Positions 1-8,615 of a stretch of DNA of 64,000 nt are shown here, one piece after another. Each line of letters begins with the position of its first letter. Position 1 is the first letter of the stretch. The stretch is taken from positions 1 to 64,000 of the forward strand of contig CALHAX010000001.1 in NCBI GenBank assembly GCA_937931785.1, read 5' to 3'. The translations under genes and the position numbers were made by a program. A model generated the notes under the pieces. The model saw only the letters and a list, made by a program, of their open reading frames with translations, ran no database searches and had not been told where the DNA came from. Source of the stretch: an uncultured Hyphomicrobiaceae bacterium (GTDB lineage: Bacteria; Pseudomonadota; Alphaproteobacteria; Rhizobiales; CALHAX01).

Positions 1-792
1 CATTGGTGCGGTAAAACCACCTGCTGCCATGAGTGAACTGACATTTGAGAATTGTCCTTTGCCGCATTCAAAAACCAGCCAACCATTTGGTGCGTACTTC
101 GATGCTTGTGCTGAGATAATGCGATAGGCATCCAGTCCGTCTGTTCCACCATCCAGTGCGGTCACCGGATCGTGCTGCTTCACTTCGACCATCAGGTTAT
201 CCAGTTCACGGGAAACGATGTACGGTGGATTTGAAACGATAATATCGAATGTTTCGTTCAATCCGTCGAACCAGTTTCCCTGCTGAAACGTTGCGCGGCC
301 GGCAACCCCAATGTGATCGGCATTCTTTTGAGCCAGGGACAGCGCATCCTTCGAAATATCAATTCCCAGGCCAACGGCGTCTGGCAGTTCGCTGAGAAGT
401 GAGAGAAGAAGGCATCCCGACCCGGTTCCAAGATCGAGAATGCGAAGTGGTAAACTCTCCCAACCCTCAAAGGCCACAATCCGGAGCGTGAGTTCAATCA
501 GTGTTTCGCTGTCCGGTCGGGGATCCAGCGTTGCTGGAGAAATAAGGAACTCATGGTTCCAGAATCCGCGGCGTCCGATGATACGGGATACCGGTTCACC
601 AGATATCCGGCGGGACACAAGTGCGTCGAGTGTCGAAAGGGCGTCCGGTGCGAGTTCGTCGCGCGTGGCCGACAAAGCTGTCGCCTCAGAGAGCCCGGCT
701 GCGTGGCCGACCAAAAGGCGTGCATCAAGTTCAGGCGTGGGAATATCTGCAGTCTTCAAACGCGCAGCTACAGTGCGCCAGACCTCCGTCAC
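1..792 (-). CDS. prmC: Peptide chain release factor N5-glutamine methyltransferase PrmC (HemK), 3' end cut by window edge
   Basis: Manual minus-strand translation from GTG at 792 ([27 protein letters not shown]...[13 protein letters not shown]...NPPYIVSRE). SAM-binding motif and NPPY motif are present. Start overlaps the prfA stop by 4 nt. Confidence 0.9.
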   Translation of the reverse strand, partial: MTEVWRTVAARLKTADIPTPELDARLLVGHAAGLSEATALSATRDELAPDALSTLDALVSRRISGEPVSRIIGRRGFWNHEFLISPATLDPRPDSETLIELTLRIVAFEGWESLPLRILDLGTGSGCLLLSLLSELPDAVGLGIDISKDALSLAQKNADHIGVAGRATFQQGNWFDGLNETFDIIVSNPPYIVSRELDNLMVEVKQHDPVTALDGGTDGLDAYRIISAQASKYAPNGWLVFECGKGQFSNVSSLMAAGGFTAPM

Positions 793-1871
793 GCCACCTC
801 GTCCATTGCGGCGAGTTGCGCGGCTTGATGCTCGGTTATCAGAGCTTCGATCATTTCGTCCAGCCCGTCTCCGGCAATGATGGCATCCAGTTTGTGCAAT
901 GTCAGATTGATCCGGTGATCGCTGACACGACCTTGCGGATAATTATAGGTGCGAATGCGTTGTGAGCGGTCCCCGCTGCCGACCTGATCCTTGCGGTCCG
1001 CAGCACGTTCGCTATCGGCCTTCTGGCGTTCCATGTCATAGAGACGCGTGCGCAAAACCTGCAATGCCTTGGCCCGGTTCTGATGTTGTGATTTCTCGCT
1101 GGAGGTGACGACGATGCCGGTTGGAAGGTGCGTCATGCGCACAGCCGAGTCTGTTGTATTCACGTGCTGACCGCCCGCACCGGATGCGCGCATGGTGTCG
1201 ACGCGAATGTCCTCCATCCGTAACTCGATATCGATATCTTCCGCTTCCGGTAAAACGGCTACCGTGGCCGCAGATGTATGAATGCGTCCGCCGGATTCAG
1301 TGACTGGAATGCGCTGCACCCGATGTACACCGGACTCATATTTCATCCGCGCATACGCACCCGCACCCTTGATATTGGCGATGATTTCCCGAAAACCGCC
1401 AGTCTCGCTTTCGGATGTTGATACAATTTCTGTCTTCCAGCCCTGCAGGTCGGCATAGCGCTGATACATACGGAACAGGTCGCCGGCAAAGATCGCGGCT
1501 TCATCGCCTCCAGTGCCTGCACGCACTTCGAGGATCACACTTTTTTCATCTGCTGCATCTTTCGGGAGCAGCTGGATCTGCAGTGCATTCTCCATTTCTT
1601 CGATGCGCGGGGCGATGTCCAGCAACTCCCCCTTGGCGAGTTCTGTCATCTCGGCATCGGCGTCCGGTTCGGATAACATGGCCTCCAGGTCGGCCTTTTC
1701 CTGTTGAGTGTCGCGCAATGCGTTGATTGCGATTACCACCGGATCGATCTCGGCAAACTCTTTCGAAAGTTTAACGAACACGTCCTGATCCGGACCGGAG
1801 GACAGTTGTGCCTGAACGGCATTCCACCGTTCAACGAGTTGATCAAGTTTGTCTTCTGGAAGTTTGGCCAT
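789..1871 (-). CDS. prfA: Peptide chain release factor 1
   Basis: 360 aa; GGQ motif in [25 protein letters not shown]; adjacent to prmC. Confidence 0.97.
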   Translation of the reverse strand: MAKLPEDKLDQLVERWNAVQAQLSSGPDQDVFVKLSKEFAEIDPVVIAINALRDTQQEKADLEAMLSEPDADAEMTELAKGELLDIAPRIEEMENALQIQLLPKDAADEKSVILEVRAGTGGDEAAIFAGDLFRMYQRYADLQGWKTEIVSTSESETGGFREIIANIKGAGAYARMKYESGVHRVQRIPVTESGGRIHTSAATVAVLPEAEDIDIELRMEDIRVDTMRASGAGGQHVNTTDSAVRMTHLPTGIVVTSSEKSQHQNRAKALQVLRTRLYDMERQKADSERAADRKDQVGSGDRSQRIRTYNYPQGRVSDHRINLTLHKLDAIIAGDGLDEMIEALITEHQAAQLAAMDEVA

Positions 1872-1929
1872 GATGAGCGTCTGTATATGAGTTCGGGAAA
1901 GGAAAGAAGAGCGGGCGCATATGTGCCGC

Positions 1930-2023
1930 TATAGCGCGTCTGATTCAAATGGAATCATGACGCGACGGTCCAAGTCGTTCCACTGGCATCGCGGTGTCTC
2001 ATTTAAGTCGGACAACACCCTAG
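1930..2023 (+). repeat. Dispersed ~94 bp intergenic element, copy 1
   Basis: TATAGCGCGTCTGATTC...GAATCATGACGCG...GTCGGACAACACCCTAG; shared with 14993, 22265 and 46490; overlaps the ptsP stop codon and lies upstream of prfA. Confidence 0.85.
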
Positions 2024-4353
2024 GCACCGGCAGCGCGCATCAGATCGTCATCGTCATTGGTGGCGCGAGGGCCAACGGCGCTCGGGTCGCCGGCGAGGTT
2101 CACGCCGTTGCGTGCCGCAAAGTCCTCGATCGCGGCCCGCACATCGCGGGTTTCTGCGTCAAGCATCGATGTGAAGAACTGCGATGTGCGGGCCATGTCC
2201 AGCGACAGGATCATGGCTTTCACCGGGCCGACATTCGCCGGAGCGACCGACAGCGATCGGTAGCCGAGTCCGATCAGTGCCATTGCACCGATTGTCGATC
2301 CTGCCAGTTCCCCGCAGAGGGTAACCGGGACGTCGTGCGCGTTTGCGGTTTCCACAATGTCGCGCAGCACTTTCATCACGGGGAGGGAAATCGGATCGAA
2401 CCGTTCCGAAACACGCTGGTTCCCGCGATCGGCCGCGAAAAGGAACTGCAGCAGATCGTTGCTTCCGACAGAAACAAAATCAGCCGTGTCGAACAGTGCA
2501 TCGAGCTGCCAGAGCAATGCCGGAACTTCGATCATCGCGCCGAACTTGATGGACCGCGGTTGCGCATGACGACGCGCTGCATGCGCGTTCCGTTCGCGTT
2601 CGAATATCTCGCGAGCCCGTTCAAACTCGCTCACATCTGAAACCATCGGGATCATGATCCGAAGGTCCTTGCCCGCAGACGCGCGAAGCAGAGCACGGAA
2701 TTGCGTGCGCAGCAGAACAGGACGATCCAGCCCGATCCGGATTGATCGCCACCCGATCGCCGGGTTCGGTTCGTCCGCATGGCGCAGGTACGGCAGAAGT
2801 TTATCTCCGCCAATGTCAAGCGAACGGAATGTGACGGGAAGATCGCCGGTTGCCGCAAAGATCTGGCTGTAAATCTCGGTCTGGCGCTCACGTCGTGGAA
2901 ACGACGATGAAATCATGAATTCAAGCTCGGTCCTGAACAGGCCAATGCCGTCTGCACCCGATTGCTCTAGATGCGGCAGGTCCACCATCAGACCAGCATT
3001 GATCGACAGGGCAATGCGTTCGCCATCCCGTGTTACCGCCGGAATATCCCGCAGCTCCTGGTAGAGCTTCTGCCGCGTGGCACGGAACCGAACCTTGTCC
3101 GCAAACGCTTCAATAATCTCCGGCGTCGGGCGCACGTGTACTTCGCCCAGATCACCATCAATCATGATGTCGTCGCCGGCTTCGGCCTGATCTACAATCC
3201 CGCGGGCCTGACCAATGGCGGTAATTCCGAGCGCGCGCGCCACCACGGCAACGTGGCTGTTCGGCCCGCCATCCTCGACGACGAGGCCGCGTATCCGGCT
3301 GCTGTCGTAATCCAGAAGTTCGGCAGGCCCCATGGACCGGGCGACCAGAATTCCATCTTCTGGAAGTTCATTGGAGGCCGATGTTTGATCTTCACCCACC
3401 AGCGCCCGCAACAGTCGATCCGACAGGTCATCGACATCGCGGAACCGCTCCCGCCAATAAGGACTTTCATTCCGCAGCATGCGCGCACGTTGATCGTTCC
3501 GCACACGCTCGACGGCGGCTTCTGCAGTCAGTCCACCCTTGACGGCGTCTTGCATCCGCCCCAACCAGCCGCGATCGTGCGCGAACATGCGATAGGTTTC
3601 GAGAATTTCCCTGTGCTCTCCGGCGCGCGAAATTTCACGTCGCTCCAGCATGGCATCAATCGCACCGCGCAAGTGTGTAACCGCGGCATCAAGTCGATCC
3701 ATCTCGACGCTTGGCTTTTCGGCAATCAGTTTCTTGATCACCACACGCGGCCGGTGGAGGACAATATGTCCGAGCGCGATCCCATCGACCAGCGTCGTGC
3801 CGCGAACCAGTGCCGCCCGCCCACGTCCGCCCGCGTCCGGGTCGTCCGCATCATGCAGAAGTTCGTGCGAGACCAGTAGTTCCGCAAGCACCATGGCGGT
3901 GGTTTGCAGCGCTTCGGCCTCATCTTCGCTGTACGTGCGTTTCGCCTCGTTCTGTATGGTCAGGACACCAAGCACGCGGCCACTGCGAAGTACCGGAACA
4001 CCAAGGAACGAATGATAGATTTCTTCGCCGGTTTCCGGGCGATAGGAAAACGATGGATGGGACTGTGCATCATCCAGTGCGACCGGTCGTGCGGTTTCTC
4101 CAACAAGTCCGACGAGGCCTTCGCCGCGCGCCATGTGTGTGTTACCCACCGCACCGGGGTTCAAGCCTTCCGTCGTAACCAGTTCGAACGAGCCATCGCG
4201 CCGCCGCACATAGATGGACGAAACCTCGGCCACCATGATCCGGGCGATCTGCTGCACAATGCGGTCAAGGCGAGACTGTGCATCACCGGGATCAGCCATG
4301 ATCCGGCGCAGGTTCCGGATCAACACCCGGGGCCCAGCATCCACAGTCGGCAT
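2020..4353 (-). CDS. ptsP: Phosphoenolpyruvate-protein phosphotransferase, nitrogen PTS enzyme I (GAF + EI)
   Basis: 777 aa; N-terminal GAF-like region; EI phospho-His region GGPNSHVAVVARALGI; C-terminal PEP-binding motifs (GIGLFRTELEFM, SVGSNDLLQFLFAADRGN). Confidence 0.95.
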   Translation of the reverse strand: MPTVDAGPRVLIRNLRRIMADPGDAQSRLDRIVQQIARIMVAEVSSIYVRRRDGSFELVTTEGLNPGAVGNTHMARGEGLVGLVGETARPVALDDAQSHPSFSYRPETGEEIYHSFLGVPVLRSGRVLGVLTIQNEAKRTYSEDEAEALQTTAMVLAELLVSHELLHDADDPDAGGRGRAALVRGTTLVDGIALGHIVLHRPRVVIKKLIAEKPSVEMDRLDAAVTHLRGAIDAMLERREISRAGEHREILETYRMFAHDRGWLGRMQDAVKGGLTAEAAVERVRNDQRARMLRNESPYWRERFRDVDDLSDRLLRALVGEDQTSASNELPEDGILVARSMGPAELLDYDSSRIRGLVVEDGGPNSHVAVVARALGITAIGQARGIVDQAEAGDDIMIDGDLGEVHVRPTPEIIEAFADKVRFRATRQKLYQELRDIPAVTRDGERIALSINAGLMVDLPHLEQSGADGIGLFRTELEFMISSSFPRRERQTEIYSQIFAATGDLPVTFRSLDIGGDKLLPYLRHADEPNPAIGWRSIRIGLDRPVLLRTQFRALLRASAGKDLRIMIPMVSDVSEFERAREIFERERNAHAARRHAQPRSIKFGAMIEVPALLWQLDALFDTADFVSVGSNDLLQFLFAADRGNQRVSERFDPISLPVMKVLRDIVETANAHDVPVTLCGELAGSTIGAMALIGLGYRSLSVAPANVGPVKAMILSLDMARTSQFFTSMLDAETRDVRAAIEDFAARNGVNLAGDPSAVGPRATNDDDDLMRAAGA

Positions 4354-4620
4354 GTCTTGCCCTTTAGCCCAGCTCGCAACGGATCATGATGATCCGCGCA
4401 AGGCACCAGCTCATTCGATCGAACGCAATTGTCGTGCAACTGCGCATGCAACTAAAATATGCAGGGCTGCAATACGTAAAGATATCAGCCCGTTACCCCG
4501 GGACGTGCGGTATCCGAAAGCGTCGTGACCACCCATCCGTTCGCATCACGTCACGCTCTAAAGAGCAACTGTGACGATAGCATAACCGAGCCCCATCTCG
4601 GTAGTGACGCATCCGAAAAT

Positions 4621-5883
4621 TCAGGCCGCGTCCAGTCCGTAAAGCGAATGCAGTGTCCGCACTGCCAGCTCAGTATATGCCGAGTCGATCAAAACGCTGA
4701 TCTTGATTTCAGAGGTCGAAATCGCCTGAAGGTTGATACCCTTCTCGGCCAATGCCTTGAACATGCTTGCTGCAACGCCCGCATGACTACGCATGCCGAT
4801 GCCGATGACTGAAACTTTAACCACGTCCGTCGAGCCGCGTACATCCTGATAGTCGATATCGCCCTTGCAATCGTCAAGTTTCGCCAACGCGCGCTCAAGG
4901 TCCGTACCGGGCACCGTAAAGGTCATGTCGGTGGATTGGCCGTCGTCCGACACGCTTTGCACGATCATGTCGACGTTGATGTTCGCATCCGCCAGCGGTC
5001 CGAAAATACTCGCCGCCACGCCGGGGCTGTCCGCCACTTTCACCAGCGTGACCTTGGCCTCATCCTTTGCATACGTGATGCCGCTGACAATCTGCTTTTC
5101 CACGATCTCATCCTCGTCACAAACCAGCGTACCGGTAAATTCGTTGGCATTCACGCTTGCGGGCGGCACGCTGTCCGGCGCGTCGAAGCTGGAGCGCACC
5201 AGCAACCGCACCCCCTTCACCATCGCCAGTTCGACCGAGCGCGTTTGCAGCACCTTGGCCCCGAGCGACGCCATCTCCAGCATCTCTTCATACGAGATGC
5301 GTTCCATCCGCTTCGCTTTTGGCACCATGCGCGGGTCCGTGGTGTAGACCCCGTCGACGTCCGTATAGATGTCGCAGCGGTCCGCCTTCACCGCCGCCGC
5401 AATCGCCACCGCGCTGGTATCCGACCCACCGCGCCCGAGCGTCGTGATCCGGTTGTCCGGCCCAAGCCCCTGGAACCCGGCGATCACCGCCACCTGATCG
5501 TCTTCGTCCATCCGTCGGCGCAGCTCGGTCCCGTCAATATCCTCGATCCGGGCCGAGCCATGGGCGTCGTTCGTCACGATCGGGATCTGCCAGCCCTGCC
5601 ACGAGCGCGCCGCGATGCCCATCGACTGCAGCACGATCGCCAGCAATCCGGACGTCACCTGCTCGCCCGCCGACACCACCGCATCGTATTCCCGCGCATC
5701 GTGCAGCGCCGAGGCATCGCGCGTAAAATCCACCAGTCGGTTCGTCTCGCCCGACATGGCCGACACCACCACGGCGCACTTGTTGCCCGCGTCCACTTCG
5801 CGTCTGACGTGCTGCGCCACATTGCGGATCCGTTCGAGATCCCCAACCGACGTGCCACCGAATTTCATCACCACAACCGCCAT
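4621..5883 (-). CDS. lysC: Aspartate kinase
   Basis: 420 aa; N-terminal VMKFGGTSVGDLERI, FQGLGPDNRITTLGRGGSDTSAVA; C-terminal ACT repeats. Confidence 0.97.
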   Translation of the reverse strand: MAVVVMKFGGTSVGDLERIRNVAQHVRREVDAGNKCAVVVSAMSGETNRLVDFTRDASALHDAREYDAVVSAGEQVTSGLLAIVLQSMGIAARSWQGWQIPIVTNDAHGSARIEDIDGTELRRRMDEDDQVAVIAGFQGLGPDNRITTLGRGGSDTSAVAIAAAVKADRCDIYTDVDGVYTTDPRMVPKAKRMERISYEEMLEMASLGAKVLQTRSVELAMVKGVRLLVRSSFDAPDSVPPASVNANEFTGTLVCDEDEIVEKQIVSGITYAKDEAKVTLVKVADSPGVAASIFGPLADANINVDMIVQSVSDDGQSTDMTFTVPGTDLERALAKLDDCKGDIDYQDVRGSTDVVKVSVIGIGMRSHAGVAASMFKALAEKGINLQAISTSEIKISVLIDSAYTELAVRTLHSLYGLDAA

Positions 5884-5917
5884 GGTCGCGCGCGCCTCTG
5901 AGCTGATCCATGCAAAG

Positions 5918-5953
5918 AAAAAAGGCGTCTGTCCGGGGGGCGGACCGCGCCTT
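5918..5953 (-). terminator. Terminator-like hairpin with U-tract in the lysC leader (attenuator candidate)
   Basis: Minus strand AAGGCG-cg-GTCCG-ccccc-CGGAC-aga-CGCCTTTTTT, ending about 35 nt upstream of the lysC ATG. Confidence 0.55.
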
Positions 5954-6040
5954 CATTGCGTTCTGCGTGATGTTCTAGCCGCAAGGGCCACAGCCCGCAA
6001 CCAGATTGGTTGCCTCCCACCCGTCCCGTGAATGCCATCT

Positions 6041-6600
6041 ATTACGTCATCCCGGTGCAGGCCGGGATCCACGCAGGCATCAGGCGCGAAGACAGTTCTC
6101 GGGACGACGGCGGTGGAGGGAATGCGGTTGCTGCAGTCCATGGTGTTGAACATCAGCGGATCACAAGCGGATATCCACGTGGATACCGCCCTGAAAGGGT
6201 GTTCCTGACCAAAGTCGGGAACGCCATCATATTCGGTTACTGATAAAATGTGGCGACAGCCTTGGATGCATCTGTCGCCATGTGCGGCATGACGGGTCGA
6301 GGTCGGGCAACGCATTGCGCGTCCCAACACCACCTTGAGTTGTTGCACACCCCCATTTGTCATCCTGCGGCCTGCCCCCAGGACCCATCGTTCTGCGCAA
6401 TTCTCACATCCCCCCACCCGTCATCCCGGCGCAGGCCGGGATCCACGCGAGCAGCAGGCGCGAAGAAAATAGCGGCACGACGGATCTGGTGGGAATGGGC
6501 CTGTTGCAGTCCACGGTGTTGAACGCCGGCGGATCACAAGCGGATATCCACATGGATACCGCCCTGAAAGGGTGTTCCCGACTGCGTCGGCCCCCCCTTG
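6041..6600. repeat. Two direct copies of a REP-like extragenic palindrome unit
   Basis: GTCATCCCGGnGCAGGCCGGGATCCACG ... TGCAGTCCAnGGTGTTGAAC ... CGGATCACAAGCGGATATCCACnTGGATACCGCCCTGAAAGGGTGTTCC occurs at about 6044-6206 and 6420-6581. ORFs here translate to the typical spurious 'PVIPAQAGIH' string. Confidence 0.8.
6321..6426 (+). repeat. Repeat D (inverted partner at 16464-16570)
   Basis: GTCCCAACACCACCTTGAG...CATTTGTCATCCTG...CCCAGGACCCATCGTTC...CTCACAT...CCCGTCATCC matches the reverse complement of 16464-16570. Confidence 0.8.
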
Positions 6601-6815
6601 GCCCGGTCGCCTCCGGATGGCACCTGCTCTGGAATGCGTTGCGAGACGGTTCCGGTTTGCAGAGTACTGTGGACCCCATGAATGGATGCACGACGACACA
6701 GTGTCGGAGAATAACTGCGTCCATGGGTTTTGCGACAGTGCTGGGGAGTAGAAATGGGTCAGCATCCCAGGGCGGACAGAGGTGCGTCAGTCGCTTTGCG
6801 CCTGACACCCCTGAG

Positions 6816-7108
6816 ATAAGCCGAAAATCGTTTGTGCAGGGCACTCCAAGGCGTGCCATGACCGTTTTGGTCATGACGCGCCCTCTCACTGCGAACAGAT
6901 GCATCCCGGCGCCTTCGAAAAGTCGAAGCCGCCCCAGCGAGCGCCACAGACTTATTTACACAGGACGGCGCAAACCAGAACGCCCCGCCTGCCTTTACAT
7001 CTTCCCTGTCGCGGCGGCGTCGGCTTAGCCGACGCTCTTACTGCTCCACGCCTCTTGTCTGGTGTGAAGGGACAAATCCCGACTCCAGCGTTCGTCGCGT
7101 GGAGCCGT
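6816..7108 (+). repeat. Hairpin-rich ~295 bp repeat C (inverted partner at 15122-15416)
   Basis: ATAAGCCGAAAATCGTTTGTGC..CTCCAGCGTTCG.CGCGTGGAGCCG; near identical to the reverse complement of 15122-15416; contains four local hairpins. Confidence 0.9.
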
Positions 7109-7193
7109 TCCCACATGGCCGCGAACACGCCCACAAGAATGTCATCCCACTTGCCGAACAACTGCGCTATGAACGCCCCTTCACCAACACATC

Positions 7194-8594
7194 ATGAGAT
7201 ACTGCTCCATGACCACAATTCTTGTCGTCGTGACACTGGCGATGGCGGTGGGCAGCGTGTTGCTGTCGCCGCGCGCTACGACCACCGCTTCGTTCTTCCG
7301 TGGCACAGCTCCCTCCGGAGCGGCACCCGGCATCCTTGCGCTCGCACTCAGTCAGGTCACGACGTGGATTTTTGCGCGCTCGATCATGAACGCGGCCATC
7401 CTCGGGTATTTCTACGGCATTGCCGGTGCGCTGGCCTATGCGGCCTACTATCTGTCGTTCCTTACCGGTGCGTGGATCATCTCTTCACTGCGGTTCCGTC
7501 ACGGCTTCGACAGCGTACAGAGCTTCCTCGCAGACCGTTTCGGACTGGCAGGGCCGGTGGCGTACAACTTCGTGACGGGGGTGCGGTTGCTTTCAGAGGT
7601 GTTCGCAAACCTGCTGGTAATTGGTGCGATCTTCGGGCCGGCCGGGTCGATGGTGTACGTGACAGCCGTGCTGGCGGTTGGGGCCGTTACGGTGCTCTAT
7701 GCGGGCATGGGCGGACTGCATGCCTCGATCCGCACGGACGTGTTCCAGATGGTGGTGTTCCTCGGTGTTCTGGCCGTGTTCATCGTGCTGACATTCATTG
7801 GCGGTGCGTTTGATCTTGCCGCCATCGCAGCATCATCACCTGCGATCGGCAACCCGGGATGGGTGCTGCTTGCCGTCGCGTTTCTTCAGGTCTGGAGCTA
7901 TCCGATGCATGACCCGGTGATGATGGATCGTGGTCTGATCGCGGACCGTCGCACAACGATGGCGAGTTTTTATCACGCCGCGTGGATATCTGTGCTGTGC
8001 ATTCTGGCGTTCGGGGTGATCGGCACCTATGCCGGGCTCGCGAAATTGCCGGATGAAAATCTCATCGCCACCATGACACGCGTGTTCGGCATGACTCCAG
8101 TTCTACTGTTCAACATCGCATTGATCGTGTCGTGCATGTCGACACTGGATTCAACGCTGGCCAGCGCCTCGAAGCTCGCGGTGGTCGACATGGGCGCGGG
8201 CGAAGCGACGCCGATGAACGGGCGCATCGCCATGGTGATGTTTCTGCTCGGTGGTCTGGCTATGGTGTTCTTTGGCTCGAAGGATCTGTTCAGCGCGGTC
8301 GCTGTATCCGGGACGGCATCCATGTTCCTTGCGCCGGTGGTCTTCTTCTCGCTCTGGCTGGGATGGATCAACGTGCCGGTCTGGTCCTATCTCCTGTCTT
8401 TCATCGTCGCGCTTGGCGGTGCCATGCTCTATTTCCTCGAAGCCAGCGGATATTCCAACCTCATGGTCACCGCTACCGGCCTGGAGCACAAGTACTCCAA
8501 GCTGTTGGTGATCTGTTGCGTCGTCATGGTCGTGAATTGCGGGAGCTTCATTGTCGGGACGTATATTTCAGGTCCCCGAGAGGCGCGGGCATGA
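7194..8594 (+). CDS. Sodium:solute symporter (SSS) family transporter
   Basis: 466 aa, about 12 hydrophobic segments, SSS-like core (GFDSVQSFLADRFG, LAVGAVTVLYAGMGGLHASIRTDVFQ). Confidence 0.8.
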   Translation: MRYCSMTTILVVVTLAMAVGSVLLSPRATTTASFFRGTAPSGAAPGILALALSQVTTWIFARSIMNAAILGYFYGIAGALAYAAYYLSFLTGAWIISSLRFRHGFDSVQSFLADRFGLAGPVAYNFVTGVRLLSEVFANLLVIGAIFGPAGSMVYVTAVLAVGAVTVLYAGMGGLHASIRTDVFQMVVFLGVLAVFIVLTFIGGAFDLAAIAASSPAIGNPGWVLLAVAFLQVWSYPMHDPVMMDRGLIADRRTTMASFYHAAWISVLCILAFGVIGTYAGLAKLPDENLIATMTRVFGMTPVLLFNIALIVSCMSTLDSTLASASKLAVVDMGAGEATPMNGRIAMVMFLLGGLAMVFFGSKDLFSAVAVSGTASMFLAPVVFFSLWLGWINVPVWSYLLSFIVALGGAMLYFLEASGYSNLMVTATGLEHKYSKLLVICCVVMVVNCGSFIVGTYISGPREARA

Positions 8595-8615
8595 TGGTCA
8601 GACGGCTTCTGATTT

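Noticed and set aside
2971-3879. 302 aa + strand ORF antisense to ptsP
   Set aside because: Shadow ORF of a confidently assigned high-GC gene; no recognisable motif.
4936-5901. 321 aa + strand ORF antisense to lysC (His/Arg-rich)
   Set aside because: Shadow ORF with His/Arg-rich composition typical of a wrong strand.
6010-7028. ORFs translating to PVIPAQAGIH / TPRRAMTVLVMTRPLTAN strings (e.g. 6357..7028 +)
   Set aside because: Translations of palindromic extragenic repeats on either strand; no conserved domain, and overlapping frames on the opposite strand are equally open.
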